DNA of 64,000 nucleotides from Sarcomyxa edulis. Its lineage: Eukaryota > Basidiomycota > Agaricomycetes > Agaricales > Mycenaceae. The notes under the pieces were generated by a model, which did no database searches, was not told the origin of the DNA, and saw only the letters and a program-made list of their open reading frames with translations. The DNA is taken from assembly GCA_009761415.1 (NCBI GenBank), contig QUOL01000006.1:1612001-1676000 (forward strand), given 5' to 3'. Of this stretch, positions 11,574 through 21,424 are shown piece after piece. Made by a program: the position numbers and the translations under genes. Position 1 is the first letter of the stretch. Each line of letters begins with the position of its first letter.

Positions 11574-13299
11574 ATGTCGCAGTAAGTCGTGTTCCTTGAA
11601 TGAAATTCGAGTATAGATGCCTGATTTCCAACTTTAGAGACGCGTCGACATCAACAGCGGCGGATTGTATCCAGGAACCACAACGGAAACGCACTCTATC
11701 GCACACATCTATCACTAATGCTTACTCTGCGAAGAGGCAGCGGATATCGAAAGCTTCGCCCGCGATCTTGAAAGTGGTTGGGTATGCTGACAGAGATGCA
11801 GAGTTCACTTTTCTAGGCCCAGAAACAGTGGTACGTAGGACATGCAGTCATAACTATTTCCTAGGCTCAAGATTTTCGAAATTGTTTACTTAGGCAGACA
11901 GGTTCATTCCGTCCAGACCTGTGCAATCTATACCACTCAACATCACCCCTCGTTCGAATCGTCTTGCTCGTTCATTCGGTCTGGCCAATGATCGTATACT
12001 CAACTATGCCGATACACAAGGAGGTCCAACCGCAGAACCCGAGACCTCAATGCATTCCCTCCTCCGGAAAAGCTATTCCGAGCTCTTTAAGATCCCCCCA
12101 GCCCAGAACACCATGTCCGCAACGTGGAATATCGGTTCACGAAAGCAATTCCTCTTAGCACTCGACGCGCCTGGGATATCCGAGGACCCTTTTGCATACC
12201 CAGTCACTTGGTCTTCGAACAATCTCATCGCAGTTGGGTGTGGAGATGAAGTGTATTATCAGAATCTAGATACCAAAGCCATCTCGAAGTTGTGCTCGCT
12301 TCCTGGACCACGTCATGGTCGTCTACACGCGATCGAATGGGCGGGGAAGATGAGGCCGGTTTGGTTGGCGACGGGGTCTACGAAGGGTGTGGTTGAGATT
12401 TGGGATACAAGTGGTGTTTCGGTGAGGAGGTGGGCTCATCATGATCATTTGGTCAGTGTGGGTAGTATGAGCTGGTATGATGACCTTCTTTCTGTTGGCG
12501 GGTCCAGTGGGAAGATCTCGACTTTTGATATGAGGATGAAGAAAGAGGTGACGTTGATTGGTGGAGCACATAAAGGGAAGGTACATGGAGTTAAATGGAG
12601 TACGGATGGAAGGTATCTCGCTAGCAGCGATGAGCTTGGAGTCGTGTATATCTGGGACGCCAGAGCTTGCAAGTCTCAGACAGATGGAGGTAAACGAGGT
12701 CCGAAGATGAAGCATGAAGGTCCTGTCAAGGTCTGTCACTTCTCTGCTTTGTGTTTCATTACCTCTTGCTAATTTCAAATCAGGCTTTAGCATGGTGTCC
12801 TTGGAAGCCCGATTTACTTGCTACTGGGAGTACCTTCCCAGAAGGAAAGATTCGCATCTGGAGCACGTCTTCCCCCTTCTCATCCCCGCCTTATGAACCC
12901 ATACACACTATCTCACTCGACACGTCTGTTCTATCTCTACATTGGTCTCCGCACTGCAAAGAACTCCTCAGCACACATGGTTCATCCTTCTCCGCCCCTC
13001 CCATTCCTCGTCGTCGGCATCGCACCAATAGCACCAACAATCCACCTCCACAACGTCACCGCAAGGTCCAGACTGCGATGACGAATTCTATAACCGTGCA
13101 TGAATACCCCTCATGTAAGCGGCTTGTAAGCATCACGGCTCACATCGGCCCTGTAGGCCATAGCTGTCTCAGCCCAGATGGGACGAAGGTGTTTACAGTG
13201 TGTCCGCAGGAAGAGGCAATGAAGATGTTCAAGGTCTGGGGGACGAAAGACCATACCGTAAAGAGGGATACTGCTTTCGACAAGTTTACCATCAGATAG
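11574..13299 (+). CDS. Cdc20-type APC/C activator, WD40
   Basis: Four exons (11574-11581, 11638-11830, 11894-12730, 12784-13299) give 517 aa; the first coding exon is only 8 bp (ATGTCGCA). The C-box DRFIPSR is at residues 69-75, immediately after intron 2. The WD40 propeller includes FAYPVTWSSNNLIAVGCGDE, VEIWDTSG, ISTFDMR, VHGVKWSTDGRYLASSDELG and ALAWCPWKPDLLATGST. The protein ends in the IR tail (FTIR). Cdc20/Cdh1 proteins recruit substrates to the anaphase-promoting complex and activate it for mitotic exit. A histidine/arginine-rich stretch (PRRRHRTNSTNNPPPQRHRK) interrupts the propeller near residue 430. Tandem paralogue of the preceding gene, on the same strand. Confidence 0.92.
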
Positions 13300-13460
13300 T
13301 AGTGTGTGGATTGTTTTCTCGATGTCGTATCGTGTTTTTCTAGTTAGTCTATATACGCTCTGTATCTTGCTTTTTTCTTGCTTTTTCTTTCTATACGCAT
13401 ATGCTTTGTTCTGTACTATATAATATGGCATCGATTATTTGGAGCACTCGAGGGGGATTT

Positions 13461-13472
13461 CACTGCGAGAAA
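13461..13472 (+). repeat. Left terminal inverted repeat of the CACTA element
   Basis: CACTGCGAGAAA, preceded by TTT. Similarity to the right end continues imperfectly for about 10 more bases (GCAAATTA against GCAGATTA). Confidence 0.95.
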
Positions 13473-13965
13473 TGGCAAATTATGAACAACAGGAATTTGA
13501 TCCGAATCCGCACATTCTGGACGGATTCCTGCAAGATCCCGACAGGATTATCGACCTCGCTGAATGAGCTCCGAATCCACTGATTACGGCCACATCCCAG
13601 CCATATTCCCGGCCTGGCCTTGGCTTGAAGCTCGGAACTTATGGACTTAGCAAGATTTTTGGAATCAGATTAGCTACAGTCAATCTCGCGGTTACGCTCC
13701 GGCCTCGTCAACATTGTTATCGTACATTTTGGTGCTCTCCTCCCTTCTGTCATATTCTTTCACCTTCGGATACATCGCTAGCGCAAACATTCGAATTAGA
13801 TTTGACACATAATATCTGGGAGCCTGGGGACAATTTTTGTTCGATATCCTCCGTTTTCTTACCTAGTATGTTCTTCATGTGGCTGACCATGATACCCTGT
13901 GATGGGTCGCAGCTGAGAAATGCATTCCGAAAATTCGATTTCTTAGGTGCCAAGGGCCTAGGCCT

Positions 13966-13991
13966 AAAACTGACGAACCGTCGTCAGTTTT
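13966..13991. repeat. Perfect short hairpin inside the CACTA 5' region
   Basis: AAAACTGACGA and its exact complement are separated by ACCG. An 11-bp stem with a 4-base loop, about 560 bp before the transposase start. It could be a regulatory structure or a remnant of another insertion. Confidence 0.7.
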
Positions 13992-14526
13992 TCGAGTTCA
14001 GCCACAGACGCGACTTGTCACGCGTTACGTGACCACCGACTTTCTCGTTCCTCGTTGACGCTCGTACCCATCCGCATCTTCAGACGTTCATCTCGGAAGT
14101 ACTATTGAGACACTCTTGAGAAAAGGTATGTTGCGATACTCATGTATAACCACATTATTGAAGAAAATTGATTCCTTAAATTGGGGTCGACACAGCTCTT
14201 TGTCGCTCTCCTATCAGCAGATCGCGACACGTCATTATCTTCTCTGCGCTCGAGACCCATCTATATGCTCTCAAATAGAACAACATCCTCAAGAATACGA
14301 CTCTCACAACTCGTCGACGGGTCCCTTTTCGATGCTAAGGCCCCTGAACTTTGCACTTTCGGCCCTTCTTGTGCCATTTTCCATATGTGTCTCGCTTTCT
14401 GGCAACGAAACTACTCTGGACGCGATATACGAACCTCTTCACTGTATCAACCATATACAAGCCACTGTCAATCCCTTGGTACACAGCGCTATCTGTAAAG
14501 TCGAAGTCTACGGTCCGAAACTCGCC

Positions 14527-17500
14527 ATGCCTCCGAGTAACATACCACTACGAGTTATCCAGGTGTGTAGATCTCAATCACAGTATGATGTCTCTTAACA
14601 TTGATCACCTCTTAGGCCCCCACCTACTGGGGGGCTTTGGAGGACCTCTGTACCTGCAAATTCTACGGATGCGGCAAGACCCCCGACGGCTATAAAACTC
14701 AGTCCAAGAAGACAAAGAAGAATCACGAGAAGAAGGATCTCAAGGCTCAGGCTGATGCCCACTCTCTCGCGTTGAAACTTGCTGCAGAGAAATTGACCTT
14801 GCCAGCGACCATCCCTCGAACTCAGTCAGACCCGAATGTTTCTGCATCCGGAGTTTCATCTGGTCCCAATGTCTCGCGTTCCAAAGACACTCCCTCTCTG
14901 GACTCTTCGCACTCCCAGAATCGCCGACCGGATACTGACGAGCACCGTGACTTCGGCTATGACTCGGATGATCATTTCGATCATCAGCCTATCGAAGATG
15001 GGCACATGTCTGATGACTCCCATGAAGAGGACGATAGACTCTCACGACAAGCTTCTATTCTTCCGGAAGGCGAACAACATCACGAGGACTCTCCTACTCC
15101 CCCCGAGGTGGACCATCATCAAGATATCGACGACCTGGATGAGCCCCAAGAGACCGCTGGAGACATTGGTGTACTCAATGTCGAGCTTGCCCCGGGTTTC
15201 CGGGAGCATCCAGCCATCCGTTTATTGTATCTCCAGACGGCTCTGGGTAGTATCTATGGATCGGACACCGTTGTCGAGTCAAACAACAAACTTACGGATG
15301 GGCTGAACCTCATCGAGCTAGCGAACCCCAATATTCTGGAGTCTACTTCTAGTTTCCTCAAGCCCGCTCGGACTCTCGTTACTTGCAAACGGCGTCTTGG
15401 CATCAACGTGGACGATTTCATCGAACAGCGCCCCATCTGTACGGCTTGTTACAAATACTATGCACCAAATACCTTCGACGCCCTCAAAAAACCAAACTGC
15501 ACCGAAAAAAAATGCAAAGGTATTGTATACCGTGAAAAACGCGGTATTCCTGATCCAAAGACAGGCAAAGAATCGATCAAACGCATACCAGCCAAAATCC
15601 ATTCGTACTCTCCCATTCTTCCGAACATTGAGCGCCTTCTCCTGCGACCCGACTTTGTGAGTGCCTTACGCGACAACAAGAAGATGGCGGACGAACCATT
15701 AGTTCCCGACGATATTCCCATGCATGATATTTACGACGGAGAAGCCTACCGAACGGTCGAGATTGGTCTTAGACGCATCATTGATCCTGATCTCGACGGA
15801 GCCATTGCGGACATTGAGGACTGCCCAGGATCACGGAAGCGACTTATCCTTTGCGAGTTAGGGCTCAATATGACAATCAACATGGATTGGTATGCTTTTC
15901 TGACATTCGTTCTCCTACAAACTCAATTGTCTCTTGCAATAGGTGCGGTATCACCGATAATCGTCCCCATTCATGCGGTGCAGTATATATTGCCTTCAAT
16001 GACCTCGATCGATCTGTTCGCTATCTCCCTCACAATGTTCTTCTTGTCATGACGATTCCCGGACCACATGAGCCAAGTCTCGAACAGCTCAATTACATTC
16101 TTTCACCTCTGATACGTGATCTCAAGATTCTGTACAAAGGGATCTTGTTTCGCACTTCTGTAGGCCTTCTCCATACTAACAACCTCCTCAGGTCGACTAT
16201 TCAAGGTCTACGGACGCACTAATCCCGTCATGACTCATGGAGTTGCTACTCTGCAAGCCTGCGACATTCCTGCCTCACGAAAGCTCTCTGGTGCGGCTAG
16301 CCACAGCCATAAGACTCATCCTTGCAACGTCTGCTTTATCGTGCATGACGATATCAATTCTGATGCTGGATACGATGTTTCAGGTAATGTTTTGCGTTTT
16401 TTGCGACGTTTTTGGTATCTCCAATTAGCCGTTGATGGCTGTTGATGATTTTTCAGGGTTTAAGCTACGAGACGACTACGTTCAGCTCAAACATGCCTTC
16501 AAATCACAAAAGGCCAAGACCAAAAAGAAGCGTGGTGAAATCCTCGACGAGTCTGGCTCTCGCCACACTCAAATCAACCTAATACCTGGCTGGCTTCCTA
16601 TACGATCATCTCCCCACGATTTCATGCATAATTACTACTCTGGTGACTTTCTGCCGCCATCTTTGCACATAATCTATTCATATCTACATCTTTACCAGGA
16701 ATGGTCTCCGATTTTTGGTATGATGTAGTCGATGCTGGGTACTTGCTTACCGCGTCTCAATGGCGTGATTTTGAGCAACACGTCAATAACGCTATATGGC
16801 CCTCGGGAATCGGTCGTCTCCCGGATAACGTGAGTTCAAGATACACATGATCATTTGTTGGCGCTAATTCATCTCTCAAAGCTCGGAACCAATCACTCGC
16901 TCCAAAAAGCTGATCAGTGGCGCACTCTTCTCAATGTTCAACATATTCTATTATGGCTGGTGTGGAGAAACAATACCGATGACAAGATAAGAACCACAGC
17001 TCCGGAGATTCCTTCGAATGCTAAGAAAATACCGAGCTTCAAACGCAATCCCGCCGAGGTCTACAAACTCGGTCTTTATCTTGCTGTGGCGGAAAGTATT
17101 CTCGCGTCGAAGGCAGTATCAATGGATCAAGTCAATCGTGCTCACGGATATCTTGTCCGTTACTGCAAGCTCTCTCTTCGTCTTGGAATCCATCTAAAGC
17201 CCAACCACCACCTCGCTATGCACTATCCGGCTATATTTCGGCGGTTTGGTCCGACGTATGCTTGGTGGTTATTCGCGTTCGAACGGTTCAACGGCTACCT
17301 CGAGAACGTGAATTTAAACGGTCACGCTGGAGGCATAATGGAGCTAACAATCTTACGAAATTGGGTTCAACGACATCGCGTCTATGAAATGGCACGTTGT
17401 CTAGACTATATCTCACCATTTCTAACCTCTGTGATTTACAGATTTCCAATCTTCCTGCTAACGCAACAAAACATGAGAAGGACCTCATATCTCGTGTCGT

Positions 17501-18345
17501 CAAGGACAAAAGTCGAGTACGCGGTACATTTGCCATTCAGACTGCTGGATTCCAAGGAGGTACGTATATCATTGTACACTATGGTTTGCGACTAAAGGCG
17601 CAATATCTAGGATCGAGTATCAAGAAGTCCAAAGATACTGCCAAAACAACTAACCTGCGTGGTCTACATGATTGCGCGCTCATCTATCCACTTCTCCTTG
17701 ACTACGCTCGCAAGATCTGGCCGGAATCCAACATCGTAAGCGATTTTGACTTCCAGGCTGTACCCGGTAGTGTTCCCCTTGTAGGCAACGGTTCTGCCAC
17801 ATCATATCCATTCATCTACAAGGACGGTATCCGGTTTGGGTCCCTCGACGCAAAAAACACAACACAAGATCAATTCGGCACTGTCGATTTTACATTTGGC
17901 CGTATTCCTTGTCAATTCTTATATCATTTCGAGTTAAAAGTAGGTGTACATCCACCTGTGATGTGCTCAGTTATACGAAAGACATTTTCCGACAACAAGA
18001 TTCCTATTTTGCCATTCGACATTGAGTACTTATACCATCGTTCTATGTTGGTTCATCACTGACAAACTTTACAGAGGTACTGATCTTCGAACATATGTCA
18101 CGTATGCGAACCGCTTCCACGCTCCCGAAGTCATTCCTACCTCCAATTTGGCTGGTGCAGTAGTCGTATTTGAGGCCGTGTCTCATGTTCTGGGAGATGT
18201 ACCATTATGGCTTTTCCAGTCTTTCGATCGGGTATTATCTCTTCATTTATATTTTATGTTATTCTCACAGTGTTACGTTTTTTGTCAGAGTGGAATTCGA
18301 CCCGAAGAGTCTTGGGCAGAAGATGAGGATTTGGTTCAAGAATAA
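14527..18345 (+). CDS. CACTA Tnp2-like transposase
   Basis: Spliced over about eleven exons: 14527-14562, 14616-15889, 15943-16115, 16192-16383, 16457-16642, 16699-16829, 16882-17379, 17442-17559, 17611-18025, 18075-18231 and 18289-18345 (about 1,078 aa). Diagnostic pieces are an N-terminal Cys segment CTCKFYGCGKTP, VRYLPHNVLLVMTIPGPHEPS, ACDIPASRKLSGAASHS followed by CNVC, IPGWLPIRSSPHDFMHNYYSG, and FGPTYAWWLFAFERFNGYL. These follow the order of the Tnp2/Transposase_21 family. A long acidic region lies between the Cys segment and the core. The join 16115/16192 keeps the frame but skips codons resembling LKILYKGILFRTS that look conserved, so a frameshift there is possible. The 17379/17442 join is also a choice among options. 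The product would bind the element ends and cut and paste it. Confidence 0.85.
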
Positions 18346-18457
18346 TCTACGACTTGAGAAACAAGCGTATTGTACGGTACTTTACATTTTTTTATGATCT
18401 TCTTCTGTGTGCGTCACGGTATAGCAGGCCAAGAAAAATCAACGACGGACCAAGAAT

Positions 18458-20017
18458 CTAATTCTCTGTTTCACCGAACAATTCGTTTGCGTCAACATCA
18501 CCCAAAATCTTGGCACGTTTGCCTACAAGAGCGGCGTTAGAGACGGGGACGTTGAGGCGACGTTTCTTCTGTTTCGACGAGTCGCTAACCCCATTTCCGG
18601 TGCTCTGACGCTTTTTCTCTTCATCAGGCTCAGGCTCGGCCTCATCCCACGCTGCACCACTGCTCGCCACTCGTTTACCCATCCAATTGGGATTCTCCAC
18701 CAATAATTCGGGTTTTACCATCCACGAGCGAACACGACCGGCGAGGTTGTTGGCTTTGAGCGGTACCGCGTTCCGTATCACGGGGCCTTTTGTGCGTTTG
18801 GTCATAAGCTTTGCCTTGTCGGGATCGGGGTCATCGAGACTATCGATGTCCTGGTACAATTTACTGACCTAGCAGATATTATGTTTAGGTATGATTTCGA
18901 GGAAAAAAGGTGAAGAACTCACGATGTCGCTGCGATAATCGGGGCTCCGGGCAATAAACACGTTCACCTCGCCTGGAACTTTATCGGGATCATCTTCGTA
19001 GTCTGACATTGCATTCAGAATGAATGCACTGTCATACTTCGCATCCGTGTACTCTGAATTGGCCCGCTTCCTAATTCGTTGCTTCAGTGCCTATTCTCGT
19101 TTGGTGAGCATTCGCCCAAGCCGCCGAATATTTAATTGAATGCTTACCGATTCTGCACGCGAATTTTTAGTCGAGCGCGCCAAACGATCGATGTTCATCT
19201 TCTCCTCAACTTCCTCCTCCAACATTTCCAGTCTCGCTTCTTCCGCTGCCGCTGCCCTCTCGCTGAGCTTCCGAGCCTTTTCAAATTCAGCTTTCATGTA
19301 TTTCACCTTCCTCAAGACCTTCATTTTGAGGTCGACGTCCGAGATAGTCGGAAGCATTTTCTTCGCTGGTGGCCAGGTATGTTCGCCGAATGATCGAATA
19401 TGATTGACTACATCCCGCAAAGATTGAGCATTACCAGCTTCGTCTAGACTTACCCCCCACTTGAATCGTAAGTAAGGTTTGTCTGTCGATGGGTCTTTCG
19501 GCCATTGAGACTGATCGATACCGAATGGATAGGGCGGCAAATGTTTACCGGCCAAACTGTTGCAGCCCAGCAACAGCTTCAAGGTCATCTCTATGAGTTT
19601 CTACGATCACGCGGAGTGTTAGTGAGATATTTGTCTTTCATCAATTAATTGAACCATATTTACCTTCATCTCGACAGACTTAGCCACCAAACTGGAAGCC
19701 CCAGGTTCTTCCATCTGTTCATCTTCATCCCCTGGGCCGTCTGTTCCACTGGGTGCACTGGAACTATCACGACCGTCGATCCCATTCTCGGCTTCGTCGT
19801 CCCACGTAACTTCGATATTCAACTCTTCGTGAAGAATTCCCAAGTGGCCTATGAGCTTGTCCACCTTGTGGGTTAATTCCTTGATGTCCAAGCGAAGGAT
19901 TCCAATCTGCATTTCTGACTTATGTTTGTAGGATTCGTATTCGGAGCGGATCTCCTCAAAGTTGATCTGTAGGGCATCAAGGCGCCTTTGAGCAGAGTTG
20001 GGTGCGTTTGCAGCCAT
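18458..20017 (-). CDS. Second CACTA-encoded protein (coiled-coil, TnpA-like by position)
   Basis: Four exons (20017-19664, 19600-19148, 19090-18923, 18868-18458) with canonical introns encode 461 aa. The start is the first ATG of the frame (MAANAPNSAQRRL). Residues 8-65 and about 190-260 are strongly helical coiled coils (QINFEEIRSEYESYKHK; KYMKAEFEKARKLSERAAAA). An acidic stretch lies between them, and the C-terminus is basic with KQKKRRLN and GKRAKILG, resembling nuclear localisation signals. I recognise no named domain. It sits wholly inside the CACTA ends and converges on the transposase gene. That position suggests an accessory DNA-binding or regulatory protein comparable in role to plant TnpA, but no sequence similarity is claimed. 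A captured host gene is the alternative. Confidence 0.75.
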
Positions 20018-20396
20018 GAATGTGAGGGAGAAAAGTGGGTGAAAAGCTGCGAGCGTTGACGTTGGGCTCAAACTTCGACCATCATAATCGAAGAAAGCAT
20101 ATTCGACGAGTGCTTCCAAAGTCCTCGGAGCTCGCTTTTTTGGTTTCTAATTAGTATATTCCTTGCCCACATGCATGCCCTACTAGTTACAGATTTATAC
20201 AACCCTTTTTTGAACTCGCAGCATGTTGGAAATGAGTGTAGCATTAGCAGTAACAATGTCGAAGCAGCTGCTGCCGCCAACCATGCACCTTGGGTACAAG
20301 ATTCCCTTGCTTTAGAATGCGGAAGGAACTTGGCCCGAAATGGGACTATAATGTATCAGTAAGGTGGAAAACCCTTCAGAATTCCGAAATGGAGAG

Positions 20397-20436
20397 AATA
20401 CGAGCGGAATACGAGCGGAATGATGGTCGAATCCGA
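20397..20436. repeat. Subterminal repeats of the CACTA right end
   Basis: GAATACGAGCG occurs twice head to tail (20397-20407 and 20408-20418), then CGAATCCG at 20428-20435. The last motif also occurs inside the left end at 13503-13510 and, minus the final G, at 13572-13578. Confidence 0.7.
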
Positions 20437-20473
20437 TCATTCCCGGCGCATTGCCAAAACCGGTAATCTGCGC

Positions 20474-20485
20474 TTTCTCGCAGTG
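20474..20485 (-). repeat. Right terminal inverted repeat of the CACTA element
   Basis: TTTCTCGCAGTG, the exact complement of the left end, followed by the TTT target duplication at 20486-20488. Confidence 0.95.
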
Positions 20486-20609
20486 TTTGCATTTTCACGA
20501 GAGAGTATTCGATAAATATCAACAATTTATTCGTGAAGTTTCATCGAGTAGCTCGTAAAGGGTCGTTACAGGTCGTATACTAGAGTGTCGAGTTGAGTCC
20601 GGAGCGTTA

Positions 20610-21424
20610 TCATAGTGTCCAGCTCGATGTCTCAACGGTGAATATAGACAACAGGACCACTGCCGTAGCTACGAGAGGGCCGAGGTTGGCATTTGTAGCT
20701 AGGGCACCAGACGTCGACGCTGAGGTATCAGGAAGACCAGTTGCTGTCACCCCTCCGTCTGTTGATGCTGCCGCTGTGGAAGTAGGAGAAACACTACTCG
20801 ATGGTATCTCCCCATCCGCAGATGCCACCCCTCCCAGTAGTGAGCTGGCTAGAGCACAAACCTATCAAATGAATCAGAATGATCTCTGTGTCTTCCAAGG
20901 TCGTACGAGCGTACCTGTCGCATGCCATTGATGACGCTCGGAAGATCGGGAGTGTTAAGCACGTCGGTTTGATTTGTCTGCTGGAAGCTACGAAGATTTC
21001 CACTTGTTATGCGTAGAACCTCGGAATCAGACGCGTTTGACATACCAGTCGACACACTGCGGGAAGACAGACTGGAACGTGTCTGTGCACGCGCATTTGA
21101 TCACATCTATGAATGCTCCAGGGTTGAAGATGATCTTCACAATCGAGGCCATGGAAACGAAGGAGGACGTCAGGAAGAGTGAGGAGACATGTTCGTTTGT
21201 TTTGGACGCACATTTGTGAAGTTGGCTAAGACTGGAGCTGCCTGTGCACAGCTACTGATGCTGGGATAATTCTGCGCACAAATAGGACAGCTGGCAGGTG
21301 TATCAGGGAAGACTGGGTCTGTTCGAGATTGGAGTGCTGCTAGTGATACACCAGTCGGTGAGGCTTTAGTAGATTGTCCGAGGACCGACAAAAGCAAGAC
21401 AAGCATGGTTATAAAGTAGATCAT
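20610..21424 (-). CDS. Secreted cysteine-containing protein with probable GPI anchor
   Basis: Four exons (21424-21212, 21134-21046, 20987-20915, 20861-20610) encode 208 aa. An N-terminal signal peptide (MIYFITMLVLLLSVLG, then QSTKA) precedes eight cysteines. They are arranged as CPIC, SSC, KCAC, QC, DC and VC, loosely recalling CFEM-type secreted proteins without matching that signature with confidence. A serine/threonine-rich spacer (SSSVSPTSTAAASTDGG) leads to a hydrophobic C-terminus (LGPLVATAVVLLSIF), as expected for GPI attachment. It would sit at the cell surface or be released from it. It begins, in 3' to 5' order, 124 bp outside the CACTA right end, so the element inserted just downstream of this gene. 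The exact family is unknown to me. Confidence 0.78.

Larger units (their letters stand above)
13461..20485. mobile_element. Complete CACTA (EnSpm)-type DNA transposon, 7,025 bp
   Basis: Bounded by perfect 12-bp inverted repeats CACTGCGAGAAA (13461-13472 and, reversed, 20474-20485). Both ends are flanked by TTT (13458-13460 and 20486-20488), the 3-bp target duplication typical of the CACTA superfamily. It carries a Tnp2-like transposase on + and a second spliced gene on -, arranged tail to tail with 112 bp between their stop codons. Copies of the motif CGAATCC(G) lie just inside both ends (13503, 13572, 20428), like the subterminal binding sites of CACTA elements. The transposase frame can be read throughout, with one doubtful junction, so the element may be recent. 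It inserted 161 bp downstream of the Cdc20-type gene. Confidence 0.93.

Noticed and set aside
14116..14598. Open frame of 160 codons before the transposase
   Set aside because: It spans the first intron of the transposase and has no family signal. The 12-codon first exon joined at 14616 explains the start better.
20427..20436. GGTCGAATCC resembling a tRNA T-loop
   Set aside because: No acceptor, D or anticodon stem can be folded around it. It is one of the CACTA subterminal motifs.
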